From Streptomyces olindensis (lineage in GTDB: Bacteria; Actinomycetota; Actinomycetes; Streptomycetales; Streptomycetaceae), in the NCBI GenBank assembly GCA_000696115.1, contig JJOH01000016.1, positions 205,812 to 269,811 of the forward strand: a stretch of 64,000 nt of DNA, in the 5' to 3' direction. Every line of letters starts with the position of its first letter. Position 1 is the first letter of the stretch. The position numbers and the translations under genes are program-made. The notes under the pieces are model-generated. The model ran no database searches and had not been told where the DNA came from. It saw nothing but the letters and a program-made list of their open reading frames with translations. Shown here piece by piece: positions 30,974 through 38,623 of this stretch.

Positions 30974-32223
30974 GGGATCTCCATGGTGACCATGGTGGGA
31001 CCGCCCGCGGGACTGCTGACGGCCAGGACGCCGTCGAATGTACCGAGTCGCCGCTCGACCCCGGCCAGTCCGGAACCGGCCCCGATCACCGCGCCGCCCT
31101 TGCCGTTGTCGGTGACGGTCGCCCGCAGCATGCCGTCCGTCCGGTGCAGGTCGACCCAGATCCGGTCCGCGCCGGAGTGCTTGACGGCGTTGGTGAGCAC
31201 CTCGCTCACGGCGAAGTACGCGGCCGACTCCACGGGCGCCTCCGCCCGCCCGGGCAGGTCCACACTCACCTCGGTCGGCACCGGCAGCCGCAGCGCCAGC
31301 GCCCGTACGGCGTCGCCCAGCCCGCGTTCGGCGAGCACCGGCGGGTGGATGCCGCGCACCAGCTCGCGCAGCTCGGTCAGGGCCTCCACCGAGGACTTGC
31401 GGGCCTGTGCGATCAGCTCCTTGGCCTGGGCGGGGTCCTTGTCGAGCAGCGCCTCGATGGTGCCCAGGTCCATGCCGACGGCGACGAGCCGGGCCTGGGC
31501 CCCGTCGTGCAGGTCCCGCTCGATGCGCCGCAGCTCGGCGGCGGAGGCGTCGACCGCGTCCCGTCGCGTCTCGGTCAGCACCCGCACCCGCTCGGCCAGT
31601 TCCCCCTGACCGCTGCCGAGCACGGCCCGGGTGAGCCGGAAGTGGGAGTCCAGCAGGCGCGGCGTGAAGAAGTGCGCGAGGAACAGCAGGACCAGGCCCA
31701 GGGCCGCCGCGCCGAAGGCGGACGCCTGGCCCGTCACCGGCACGAACCCGTACCAGTACCCGTCGGGGAAGACCCGCCACAGCCCGAGGGCGAGCGCGAA
31801 CCCCTCCAGCGGGTAGAGCAGCAGCACGGCCGGCAGCAGCGCGGTGACGAACCCCGCGGTCATGTCGACCGGCAGCCACCTCAGGTCCCGCCAGGTCGCC
31901 GGGTCGCGCAGCAGCGCGAAGGTGCGGGTCCAGGGGTTGGCGCCGCCGGGCAGCGGCCGGTACGCCGGGGGTATCCGCACCCCGCCCCACTCCGCCGCGA
32001 GCACCCGCCGCCAGTTCGCGAACGTCCGCACCCCCGTCAGGACGTACGGCGTCGTCACGAGCCCGACCCCGATCGGGATGAGGGCGATCGAGACCAGGGA
32101 CAGGCAGAAGCACAGCACCGCCCCCGGCAGACAGACGAGGGCGAGTGCCAGCCCCCGCACCGCGGCGAGCCCCACGCCCCGCCCCTTCGTACGCCCGTTG
32201 CCGCTCTTCGTGTCGATGGTCAT
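30964..32223 (-). CDS. Sensor histidine kinase, HisKA_3/NarL type
   Basis: The 419-residue protein has a membrane-bound sensor region in its first 200 residues, with hydrophobic segments at about 22-60, 120-150 and 165-185. The HisKA_3 dimerisation motif LRRIERDLHDGAQARLVAVGMDLG carries phospho-acceptor His239. The HATPase_c domain (SEVLTNAVKHSGADRIWVDL...TVTDNGKGG...GLAGVERRLGTFDG) is complete. It phosphorylates the LuxR-type regulator encoded directly downstream with a 10-base overlap. The ATG at 32223 is chosen; upstream codons have no better RBS. The signal sensed is not evident. Confidence 0.87.
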   Translation of the reverse strand: MTIDTKSGNGRTKGRGVGLAAVRGLALALVCLPGAVLCFCLSLVSIALIPIGVGLVTTPYVLTGVRTFANWRRVLAAEWGGVRIPPAYRPLPGGANPWTRTFALLRDPATWRDLRWLPVDMTAGFVTALLPAVLLLYPLEGFALALGLWRVFPDGYWYGFVPVTGQASAFGAAALGLVLLFLAHFFTPRLLDSHFRLTRAVLGSGQGELAERVRVLTETRRDAVDASAAELRRIERDLHDGAQARLVAVGMDLGTIEALLDKDPAQAKELIAQARKSSVEALTELRELVRGIHPPVLAERGLGDAVRALALRLPVPTEVSVDLPGRAEAPVESAAYFAVSEVLTNAVKHSGADRIWVDLHRTDGMLRATVTDNGKGGAVIGAGSGLAGVERRLGTFDGVLAVSSPAGGPTMVTMEIPCA

Positions 32224-32292
32224 GGCGTCAGTCTGGCCGAGCACGGGTGCGGGGGCACGGGGCCGGGACACCCGGTCAGGGGGTGGTGCTAC

Positions 32293-33309
32293 CTACACCT
32301 CCGCGGACCCGCCGGCCGCGAGCACCTTCGCCTCCACCTCCGGGTCGAGGCCCTTGCGCGTCCGATCGGGGCGCTGGGGCGCCGTGCCGCCGATGGCCCG
32401 CAGCCAGCTCCAGGTGTCGGCCACGGTCTCCTCGACGGGGCGGCAGCGCAGCCCCGCCGCGACCGCCCGGGAGACGTCCGCGCCGTGCAGGGCGTCGTGC
32501 AGGTCGCTGCCCGGCGGCACCCACACCGGCAGCTCGGTCCACGGCTCGATGCCCGCCCGGAGGATCACCTCCGGCTCGGTCCACCGGAGTTCGGCCCCCC
32601 CGCCGGTGACCCGCACGCAGGCGTCCAGCAACTCGCCCATGGTGGTGTGTCCCTGAGGGCTCATCAGGTTGTACGGCCCGCTGAGCTGCCGCTCCGCCGC
32701 GTTCAGCATCCACTCGGCGAGGTCGCGGACGTCCACGTACTGCAGGGGCAGCTCCCGCGGGCCCGGGGCCAGTACCGGGCCGCCGCGCGCCGTCCGGCCC
32801 AGCCACCAGGGCAGCCGGCCGACGTTCTCGTACGGGCCGAGGAGCAACCCGGCCCGCACGAGCACCGACCGGTCCTCGCCGAAGGCGTCCAGGACGGCCA
32901 GTTCACCGCCCCGCTTGTCCTGCGGGTACGCGGTCTGCTCCGCGTCGGCCGACGCCCCCTCCACCACGGGCGCGTCCTCGCCGTACCCGGCGGGCGGGGC
33001 CCACGCGTACACCGAGCAGCTCGACACGTACACGTACCGGTGGGCGCGGCCCCGCAGCAGCCGCGCCGCGTCCCGCACCGCGTACGGCGCAGCCGACCAG
33101 GTGTCGACGACGACGTCCCACTCGCCCGGGTCCTCGGCGAGGGCGGCCAGCCCGTCGGGCGCGGTGCGGTCGCCGCGCAGCGACCGCACGCCCGGCGGCG
33201 CCGCGTGCCGCCCCCGGTGGAAGACGGTCACCTCCCAGCCCCGCGCCAGCGCCGCCTCCACGACGGGCCGCCCCGCGAACTCCGTACCACCCAGCATCAG
33301 AAGCCTCAT
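32293..33309 (-). CDS. NAD(P)-dependent epimerase/dehydratase (SDR)
   Basis: The 338-residue protein starts MRLLMLGGTEFAGRPVVEAAL, with a GGTEFAGR variant of the GxxGxxG dinucleotide motif. It continues as an extended short-chain dehydrogenase, with YVYVSSCSVYAW and a downstream Asp/Lys-rich helix where the YxxxK-like position lies. Homologues are often annotated as nucleoside-diphosphate-sugar epimerases or reductases; the exact substrate is unknown. The ATG at 33309 is chosen; an RBS is not clear. It lies between the two-component kinase and the glnRII-like regulator and seems unrelated to both. Confidence 0.78.
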   Translation of the reverse strand: MRLLMLGGTEFAGRPVVEAALARGWEVTVFHRGRHAAPPGVRSLRGDRTAPDGLAALAEDPGEWDVVVDTWSAAPYAVRDAARLLRGRAHRYVYVSSCSVYAWAPPAGYGEDAPVVEGASADAEQTAYPQDKRGGELAVLDAFGEDRSVLVRAGLLLGPYENVGRLPWWLGRTARGGPVLAPGPRELPLQYVDVRDLAEWMLNAAERQLSGPYNLMSPQGHTTMGELLDACVRVTGGGAELRWTEPEVILRAGIEPWTELPVWVPPGSDLHDALHGADVSRAVAAGLRCRPVEETVADTWSWLRAIGGTAPQRPDRTRKGLDPEVEAKVLAAGGSAEV

Positions 33310-33378
33310 ACCGCCGACTCTGCCGGGTGGGGCGGCGCGGCGGAACGAGGCTCTGCTGTCAGCAGACGGCGCGCCGGG

Positions 33379-33966
33379 TCAGGGGCCCGTCGGCGGCACG
33401 TACTTGTAGCCGACGCGGCGCACCGTCCGGATCGTGTCGCGGTGCTCGGCGCCCAGCTTGCGGCGCAGCCGGGCGATGTGGACGTCGACCGTGCGGCCGT
33501 CGCCCACGTGCCCGTAGCCCCACACCGTGCCGACCAGCTGGTCGCGGGTGTGCACCCGGCCCGGGTGCGCCACCAGGTGGGCGAGCAGCTCGAACTCCAG
33601 GTACGTGAGGTCGAGCGGCCGTCCGGCCACCTCGGCGGTGCGCTGCACGGTGTCGACGCGGATCAGCGGCTCGCCGCCCGGCTCGGCCCCGGCCTCGGGG
33701 CCGGTCGCCGCGGGCCGGTCCGGCACCGCCACCGGGAACGGCGGCTGCTGGTCGGCCGGGACGAGCACCAGGTAGCCGATCATCGGCGGCTGCCCGGGCA
33801 GCGTCGGCAGGGTGTGCGGGGGAGCCGGCAGCCAGGTGGCACCGGGCGGCAGCAGATCCGCCACGGTCACCACCTCGTCCCGGTCGACGGCACGCAGCCG
33901 GTGCCGGGGGCCGTGCGGGGCGGGGGAGTCGAGGGTGGCGGTGGACAGGGAACGAGTGGTCGCCAT
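33379..33966 (-). CDS. glnRII: OmpR-type winged-helix regulator without receiver domain, GlnRII-like
   Basis: The 195-residue protein has an N-terminal region of about 100 residues with no receiver signature. A C-terminal Trans_reg_C winged helix follows (LTYLEFELLAHLVAHPGRVHTRDQLVGTVWGYGHVGDGRTVDVHIARLRRKLGAEHRDTIRTVRRVGYKYVPP). It lies next to glnII, in the position and with the domain layout known for S. coelicolor GlnRII, an OmpR-like protein that binds the same glnA/glnII promoters as GlnR (literature knowledge). The name rests on that context and architecture. GlnR-type boxes are found upstream of glnII and glnA. Confidence 0.75.
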   Translation of the reverse strand: MATTRSLSTATLDSPAPHGPRHRLRAVDRDEVVTVADLLPPGATWLPAPPHTLPTLPGQPPMIGYLVLVPADQQPPFPVAVPDRPAATGPEAGAEPGGEPLIRVDTVQRTAEVAGRPLDLTYLEFELLAHLVAHPGRVHTRDQLVGTVWGYGHVGDGRTVDVHIARLRRKLGAEHRDTIRTVRRVGYKYVPPTGP

Positions 33967-34046
33967 GAGAGGTCAGCTCTTTTCGCGCGAGAGGTTCGTC
34001 AGGGACGTACGCCGTTGCGCGCTGGCCGAAGACCGGGGGTACGGCT

Positions 34047-34169
34047 TTAGAGGGCCGGCGCGTTCACCGCGCGGCAACACACCCGGTCGAAGTCGTGGTG
34101 CTGACGGGAAGGCCAGAAGGGCTCGAGGTCATGGCGACCCGTCGCGGGGAGCTTCTGGAGGCTGGCCAT
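34047..34169 (-). CDS. Possible regulatory leader peptide with tandem Cys codons
   Basis: This 40-codon frame starts MASLQKLPATGRHDLEPF and ends RQHHDFDRVCCRAVNAPAL. It lies 80 bases upstream of the glnRII-like gene on the same strand. The H-x-D-x-x-R-V-x-C pattern resembles the short cysteine leader peptides that occur before sulfur genes in actinobacteria. A GGGGG site is one base from the ATG. It may be chance coding in GC-rich DNA. Confidence 0.4.
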   Translation of the reverse strand: MASLQKLPATGRHDLEPFWPSRQHHDFDRVCCRAVNAPAL

Positions 34170-34246
34170 GCCCCCATTGAAGCAGAAGAAGGCCCTCGGC
34201 AGGACCCTCCTCTCACTGCTTGGACGCTTCCCCGGCACACACGCGA

Positions 34247-34278
34247 GGGGGCGCCCACCGTTCCCGGTGGGCGCCCCC
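34247..34278 (-). terminator. Terminator between the glnRII region and glnII
   Basis: GGGGGCGCCCACCG (34247-34260) pairs perfectly with CGGTGGGCGCCCCC (34265-34278) around a four-base loop. It lies just after the glnII stop and terminates its transcript. Confidence 0.85.
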
Positions 34279-34299
34279 TTCACGGAGCTGTGGGGTGGA

Positions 34300-35331
34300 T
34301 CAGACCTGGCCGGCCTTCTCCAGGGCCGAGCAGCACGTGTCGACGAGCAGGCGGGTCACCACGTACGGGTCGACGTTGGCGTTGGGACGGCGGTCCTCGA
34401 TGTAGCCCTTGCCGTCCTTCTCGACCTGCCACGGGATACGGACCGAGGCACCGCGGTTGGAGACGCCGTAGGAGAACTTGTCCCACGGGGCGGTCTCGTG
34501 CAGACCGGTCAGGCGGTCGTCGATGCCGGCGCCGTAGTTCTTGACGTGGTCGAGCGGCTTGGAGCCCTCACCGAGCGACTCGCACGCGGTGATGATCGCG
34601 TCGTAGCCCTCGCGCATCGCCTTGGTGGAGAAGTTGGTGTGCGCGCCGGCGCCGTTCCAGTCGCCCTTGACCGGCTTCGGGTCGAGGGTGGCGGCGATGT
34701 CGAAGTCCTCGGCGGTGCGGTAGAGCAGCCAGCGGGCCACCCACAGCTGGTCCGAGACCTCCAGCGGGGACAGCGGGCCGACCTGGAACTCCCACTGGCC
34801 CGGCATGACCTCGGCGTTGATGCCGGAGATGCCGAGGCCGGCCTTCAGGCAGTTGTCGAGGTGGGCCTCGACGACGTCACGGCCGAAGATCTCGTCGGCG
34901 CCGACGCCGCAGTAGTAGCCGCCCTGCGGGGCCGGGAAGCCGCCCTTGGGGAAGCCGAGCGGGTAGCCGTCCTTGAAGAAGGTGTACTCCTGCTCGATGC
35001 CGAAGATCGGCTCCTGCGCCGCGAACTTCTCCGCGACCTCGGCCAGCGCGGCACGGGTGTTGCTGGGGTGCGGGGTGAAGTCGATGTTCAGCACCTCGCA
35101 CAGGACCAGCACGTCGTCGCCGCCGCGGATCGGGTCCGGGCAGGTGAAGACCGGCTTCAGCACGCAGTCCGAGGCGTGGCCCTCGGCCTGGTTGGTGGAG
35201 GACCCGTCGAAGCCCCAGATCGGCAGCGCGTCGAGACCGGCGGGGGAACCCGCGATGATCTTGGTCTTGGAACGCAGTTTGGCCGTCGGCTCGGTGCCGT
35301 CGATCCAGATGTACTCAGCCTTGAAGGTCAC
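34300..35331 (-). CDS. glnII: Type II (eukaryote-like) glutamine synthetase GlnII
   Basis: The 343-residue enzyme (the usual length for Streptomyces GlnII) starts at GTG 35331, with AAGGA eight bases upstream; MTFKAEYIWIDGTEPTAKLRSK is the typical opening. The GSII signature LPIWGFDGSSTNQAEGHASDCVLKPV and the catalytic segments PQGGYYCGVGADEIFGRDV and GAGAHTNFST are present. It makes glutamine from glutamate, ammonia and ATP. It lacks the type I adenylylation site and so escapes GlnE control. Two GlnR-type boxes lie upstream, consistent with nitrogen control by GlnR/GlnRII. Confidence 0.95.
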   Translation of the reverse strand: MTFKAEYIWIDGTEPTAKLRSKTKIIAGSPAGLDALPIWGFDGSSTNQAEGHASDCVLKPVFTCPDPIRGGDDVLVLCEVLNIDFTPHPSNTRAALAEVAEKFAAQEPIFGIEQEYTFFKDGYPLGFPKGGFPAPQGGYYCGVGADEIFGRDVVEAHLDNCLKAGLGISGINAEVMPGQWEFQVGPLSPLEVSDQLWVARWLLYRTAEDFDIAATLDPKPVKGDWNGAGAHTNFSTKAMREGYDAIITACESLGEGSKPLDHVKNYGAGIDDRLTGLHETAPWDKFSYGVSNRGASVRIPWQVEKDGKGYIEDRRPNANVDPYVVTRLLVDTCCSALEKAGQV

Positions 35332-35455
35332 GGGCCACATCCTTCGGGGGTGTGTCTGGGCGCGTATCGCGGGTGCTGCGGCGCTGCGGCACTGGGGCGC
35401 CGCTGTAGTTGCCCGGCAGCTTGTCAACAGGCGATTTCCCGGCCATTGCTCGAAT

Positions 35456-35496
35456 GTGAACCCCGTGTTACCTGGTGGCGCTGTGCCACGGGTCAC
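35456..35496 (-). promoter_or_regulatory. GlnR-type boxes upstream of glnII
   Basis: On the glnII strand GTGAC-ccgtgg-CAC (35496-35483) and GTAAC-acgggg-TTCAC (35471-35456) match the GTnAC-n6-GaAAC arrangement of GlnR boxes, the second half being degenerate (TTCAC). They lie about 125-165 bases before the GTG, in an otherwise intergenic stretch. Confidence 0.65.
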
Positions 35497-35527
35497 GCTG
35501 TGAGGGTGTTTGCCCGCGGTGAGCGGC

Positions 35528-35562
35528 CGGTCACCGGCTTCCCTCCGTCAAGCCGGTGACCG
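35528..35562. terminator. Hairpin upstream of glnII / in the gap after the secreted protein gene
   Basis: A 13-bp stem (35528-35540 with 35550-35562, GGTCACCGGCTT arm) has a 9-base loop. It is close to a second hairpin at 35634-35661. This 356-base gap (35332-35687) otherwise holds only the glnII promoter. Confidence 0.6.
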
Positions 35563-35633
35563 CCGCCGCGTGGCCCCGACGTGCCGGTCCCGCCGCCCCT
35601 GGCCGGGGGCAGCAGGACCGGTGACACGTACGG

Positions 35634-35661
35634 GGGGGCGGCCGAGGGGTGGGCCGCCCCC
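35634..35661 (-). terminator. Terminator for the secreted double-psi barrel gene
   Basis: GGGGGCGGCC (35634-35643) pairs with GGCCGCCCCC (35652-35661), loop of eight. It is 26 bases downstream of the stop of the gene at 35688 on the reverse strand. Confidence 0.75.
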
Positions 35662-35687
35662 TCAGTGACTCACTCGATCGTCCGGCC

Positions 35688-36371
35688 TCACCCCACCTTC
35701 TCGATCACGGCCCGGCGGATCAGGAACTTGCCGGGCTCACGGACCTGTTCGAAGGCCGCGTTGTTGAGCAGCACACAGCTGCCGGAGACCGAAGTGACCT
35801 CCACCGTCGTGGACTTGTCGTTGTCCAGGTTGGTGACCTTCAGCTTCGTGCCGACCGGGAACTGGTTGCTGGACGCGGCAGGCGCACCGCCCTCACCGGA
35901 GAGCGTGACGGTGGAGCCGTTGCACACCTGCTGTCCGGAGCCCGCGGCGCCACCGCCGGGGTTCTCCGCGGGCTGCGAGGGCTGCACCGACTCCGCCGGC
36001 TGCTGCGACTGGGGCGGCGCCGACTGTGCGGGCTGCGACGGCTGCGCGGTCTGGGAGTCCTGAGCCGACTCCCCGACCACGCACCCCGACGCCTCCTGCT
36101 TCCGCTTGATCTCCGCGACGACCGCCTCGCGGTTGGCGATCCGCGCCTCGGACTGCGCGTCGGGGTTGGCCCGCTGGTCCGCGATGAACTTCTGGTTGTT
36201 GCCGAGGGCGGTGGCCAGCCCCAGGCAGACCGTCGACTCAGCCGAGGACTTGGGGGTCTGCGCGGCGTTCGACGTGCTCGCCATGACGAAGGCCCCGCCT
36301 CCCGCCACCGTCGCCGCGCTCACCAGCAGCGCGAGTTTCTTCTTCGTACCGAGCGTTCTCCTGCGCGACAT
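35688..36371 (-). CDS. Secreted protein with C-terminal beta-barrel (expansin/RlpA-like)
   Basis: The 227-residue protein has an N-terminal signal (KKKLALLVSAATVAGGGAFVMASTSNAA), a Pro/Gln/Ser-rich middle (about 105-140, AQPSQPAQSAPPQSQQPAESVQ) and a C-terminal domain at about 145-227: VCNGSTVTLSGEGGAPAASSNQFPVGTKLKVTNLDNDKSTTVEVTS...CVLLNNAAFEQVREPGKFLIRRAVIEKVG. The TKLKVTNLDNDKSTTVEV and AAFEQVREPG segments resemble the double-psi beta-barrel of RlpA and expansins. The RlpA catalytic Asp is not clearly placed, so this may be a binding domain acting at the cell wall. Confidence 0.7.
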   Translation of the reverse strand: MSRRRTLGTKKKLALLVSAATVAGGGAFVMASTSNAAQTPKSSAESTVCLGLATALGNNQKFIADQRANPDAQSEARIANREAVVAEIKRKQEASGCVVGESAQDSQTAQPSQPAQSAPPQSQQPAESVQPSQPAENPGGGAAGSGQQVCNGSTVTLSGEGGAPAASSNQFPVGTKLKVTNLDNDKSTTVEVTSVSGSCVLLNNAAFEQVREPGKFLIRRAVIEKVG

Positions 36372-36492
36372 GCGCGCCTCCTGAAGAGGTAGGGGAGCGT
36401 ACGCCGCTATGTACGAGATACCGAACGAAGTTACTCAGTGGTTACAGGAGTCAGCTGAGTGACCTGTGCCACACGGGCAGGGAGACCGGCTG

Positions 36493-36852
36493 TCAGCGTG
36501 ACAGGGCGTCCTGTACGGCCTCGTCGGTGCGGGCCACCACCGCCGTGCCGTCGTCCGCGGTGATGATCGGGCGCTGGATCAGCTTGGGGTGCTCGGCGAG
36601 CGCCTTGATCCACCGGTCGCGCGAACCGGCGTCCCGCGGCCACTCCTTGAGGCCGAGCTCCTTGGCGGCGGCTTCCTGGGTGCGGGTGATGTCCCAGGGT
36701 TCGAGCCCGAGGCGGGTGAGGACGCCCCGGATCTCGTCCTCGCTCGGCACGTCCTCCAGGTAGCGGCGGACGGTGTAGTCGGCACCCTCGGCGTCGAGCA
36801 GCTGTACCGCGCTGCGGCACTTCGAGCAGGCGGGATTGATCCAGATCTCCAT
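36493..36852 (-). CDS. ArsC/Spx-family reductase-like protein
   Basis: The 119-residue thioredoxin-fold protein has a CxxC motif, CSKC at residues 9-12 (MEIWINPACSKCRSAVQLL), and the ArsC-family IQRPIITADD segment at about 90. Glutaredoxin-coupled arsenate reductases and YffB-like proteins share this layout. The two-Cys motif is unusual for arsenate reductases (they mostly have one nucleophilic Cys), so the substrate may be another. The ATG at 36852 is chosen, although its RBS is weak. Confidence 0.8.
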   Translation of the reverse strand: MEIWINPACSKCRSAVQLLDAEGADYTVRRYLEDVPSEDEIRGVLTRLGLEPWDITRTQEAAAKELGLKEWPRDAGSRDRWIKALAEHPKLIQRPIITADDGTAVVARTDEAVQDALSR

Positions 36853-37098
36853 GGGGCCACGGTACGCGCCGCGGGGCCGGTGAGCGCCGCAGGGTCTGTT
36901 CGATTTTCCGCAGCCCCACCGGCACCTCGGGGACCTGCCGTGACGCGACGCCAATTCCCTTTTCGACCTGGGTGTTTGCCGCGCTCTGCGGCCTCCCCGT
37001 TGTCAGTGCCCGGCGGTAAACTGTAAGCAGTGTTCGAGGGTGGCCGCCGGGGGCGTGGACGTCTCCGGGGGCCACCCGACCGCGACAGGAGGATGCCT

Positions 37099-37413
37099 GT
37101 GCCCGCTGCCGCTCTGACGTCGAAGCCGCTGCCCACCCAGTCCACCGCGAAGCGCCCCGTCCTGCTCGACCTGCCGTACGCGCCCGTGGCGAAGCGGCCG
37201 TTGCCGCCGGGCCGGCCGCGCGAGTGGTACGTCACGCACAACCGCCGCCTCAAGGCCATGCGCCTCGCCATCGCCCTGCTCGACTCGGGCGTCTACATGC
37301 CGAACCAGGCCCGCAACGAGACGATCCGCACTACGGCGGAGCTGATCGGCGTCCATCCGCCGTCGGACACGACGTGCCACATGGTGCGGGCGCTCATGCG
37401 GTACGCGCGCTGA
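37099..37413 (+). CDS. Conserved hypothetical protein (actinobacterial)
   Basis: The 104-residue protein starts at GTG 37099, with AGGAGG six bases upstream. The ATG at 37093 abuts that site and is less likely. The sequence is basic, rich in Pro/Arg, with a central RPREWYVTHNRRLKAMRLAIALLDSGVYMPNQARN segment that is the conserved core of a short actinobacterial family without known function. No membrane or catalytic signature is visible. Its neighbours do not suggest a role. It is convergent with the aldo/keto reductase gene. Confidence 0.7.
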   Translation: MPAAALTSKPLPTQSTAKRPVLLDLPYAPVAKRPLPPGRPREWYVTHNRRLKAMRLAIALLDSGVYMPNQARNETIRTTAELIGVHPPSDTTCHMVRALMRYAR

Positions 37414-37427
37414 CCCGGCCGATCACG

Positions 37428-37465
37428 AGCGCCGGCCGCCCTGTTCCCACGGGGCGTCCGGCGCT
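37428..37465. terminator. Bidirectional terminator between convergent genes
   Basis: AGCGCCGG (37428-37435) pairs with CCGGCGCT (37458-37465), with an additional inner CGCCC/GGGGCG pair. It lies between the hypothetical gene and the aldo/keto reductase gene. Confidence 0.65.
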
Positions 37466-37473
37466 TTGTCCTG

Positions 37474-38529
37474 TCATGCCGCCCGGCCCGGCGCGGCGAA
37501 CAGGGGCGGGTTCAGGCGGGCGAAGCCCTCCTGGCGCTCGTAGGGGAAGTAGGGGTACGGCGCCGGGCGGTGGCTCGCCGCGTCGAGCCTCGCCATCTGC
37601 TCGGGGGTCAGGGACCAGCCGACCGCCCCGAGGTTCTGGCGCAGCTGCCGCTCGTCGCGGGCGCCGATGATGACGGAGGACACGGTCGGCCGCCGGAGCA
37701 GCCAGTTGAGGGCGATCTGCGGCACGGCCCGGCCCGTCTCCGCCGCGATCTCATCCAGCGCGTCCACCACGCCGTAGAGGTGCTCCTCGGTGACGGGCGG
37801 GCCGTAGTCGGCGGTGCGGTGCAGGCGGCTGTCGGTCGGGAGTGGGGCCCCGCGGCGGATTCTGCCGGTGAGGCGCCCCCAGCCGAGCGGGCTCCAGACG
37901 ATCGCGCCGAGGCCCTGGTCCAGGGCGAGCGGCATGAGCTCCCACTCGTAGTCGCGGCCGAGGAGGGAGTAGTACACCTGGTGGGCCGCGTAGCGCGGGT
38001 GTCCGTTCCTCTCCGCCGCCGCGAGGGACTTCATCACCTGCCAACCGGAGAAGTTGGAGACGCCGACGTAGCGCACCTTGCCCGCGCGCACGAGGGTGTC
38101 GAGGGTCGCCAGCACCTCCTCGACCGGCGTCCCGGCGTCGAAGGCGTGGAGCTGGAACAGGTCGATGTGGTCGGTGCCGAGCCGGCGCAGGGCCTCCTCA
38201 CAGGCGGTGATCAGCCGGGAGCGGGAGGAGCCCGCGTCGCCCGGTCCGTCGCCCGTGGGCAGGCTCGTCTTGGTGGAGACGAGCACCTGGTCCCGGCGCC
38301 CCTTGATCGCCTCTCCCAGCACCTCCTCGGAGGCGCCGCCGGAGTAGACGTCGGCGGTGTCGAACATCGTGATCCCGGCGTCCAGGCAGATGTCCACCAG
38401 GCGGCGTGCCTCCCGCGCGTCGGTCGTGCCCCACGCCCCGAAGAGCGGACCGCGGCCGCCGAAGGTGCCGGCTCCGAAGCTCAGCGCGGGGACCATGAGT
38501 CCGGACGCGCCCAATCGCCTGTATTCCAT
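37474..38529 (-). CDS. Aldo/keto reductase
   Basis: The 351-residue protein has a TIM-barrel AKR fold with the catalytic tetrad visible: Asp57 and Tyr62 (FDTADVYSGGASE), Lys87 (VSTK) and His128 (QLHAFD). The VRYVGVSNFSGWQV segment is typical of the AKR family that includes voltage-gated channel beta-subunit relatives. The substrate cannot be inferred. The ATG at 38529 follows an AGAAGGGG site. It diverges from a TetR gene across a near-perfect palindrome, so the reductase is probably its target. Confidence 0.9.
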   Translation of the reverse strand: MEYRRLGASGLMVPALSFGAGTFGGRGPLFGAWGTTDAREARRLVDICLDAGITMFDTADVYSGGASEEVLGEAIKGRRDQVLVSTKTSLPTGDGPGDAGSSRSRLITACEEALRRLGTDHIDLFQLHAFDAGTPVEEVLATLDTLVRAGKVRYVGVSNFSGWQVMKSLAAAERNGHPRYAAHQVYYSLLGRDYEWELMPLALDQGLGAIVWSPLGWGRLTGRIRRGAPLPTDSRLHRTADYGPPVTEEHLYGVVDALDEIAAETGRAVPQIALNWLLRRPTVSSVIIGARDERQLRQNLGAVGWSLTPEQMARLDAASHRPAPYPYFPYERQEGFARLNPPLFAAPGRAA

Positions 38530-38546
38530 CGGGACCCCTTCTGGTC

Positions 38547-38576
38547 TCACTAACGGGTCTGTGGTTCCGTTAGTGA
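38547..38576. promoter_or_regulatory. TetR operator between aldo/keto reductase and tetR genes
   Basis: TCACTAACGG (38547-38556) and CCGTTAGTGA (38567-38576) are perfect 10-bp arms around a 10-bp spacer, in the 94-base divergent region. TetR repressors often bind such palindromes, and the site should control both genes. Confidence 0.85.
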
Positions 38577-38623
38577 TGACTAAGGTAGCAGGGGGAAGCT
38601 GCTAATGAAACAGGAGTGCCGTT

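Noticed and set aside
35581..35640. Small gene in the gap between glnII and the secreted protein gene
   Set aside because: The frames there lack an RBS, and the stretch is filled by hairpins and GC-rich filler.
36493..36852. Arsenic resistance operon
   Set aside because: Only an ArsC-fold gene is present; no arsR, arsB or acr3 lies beside it.
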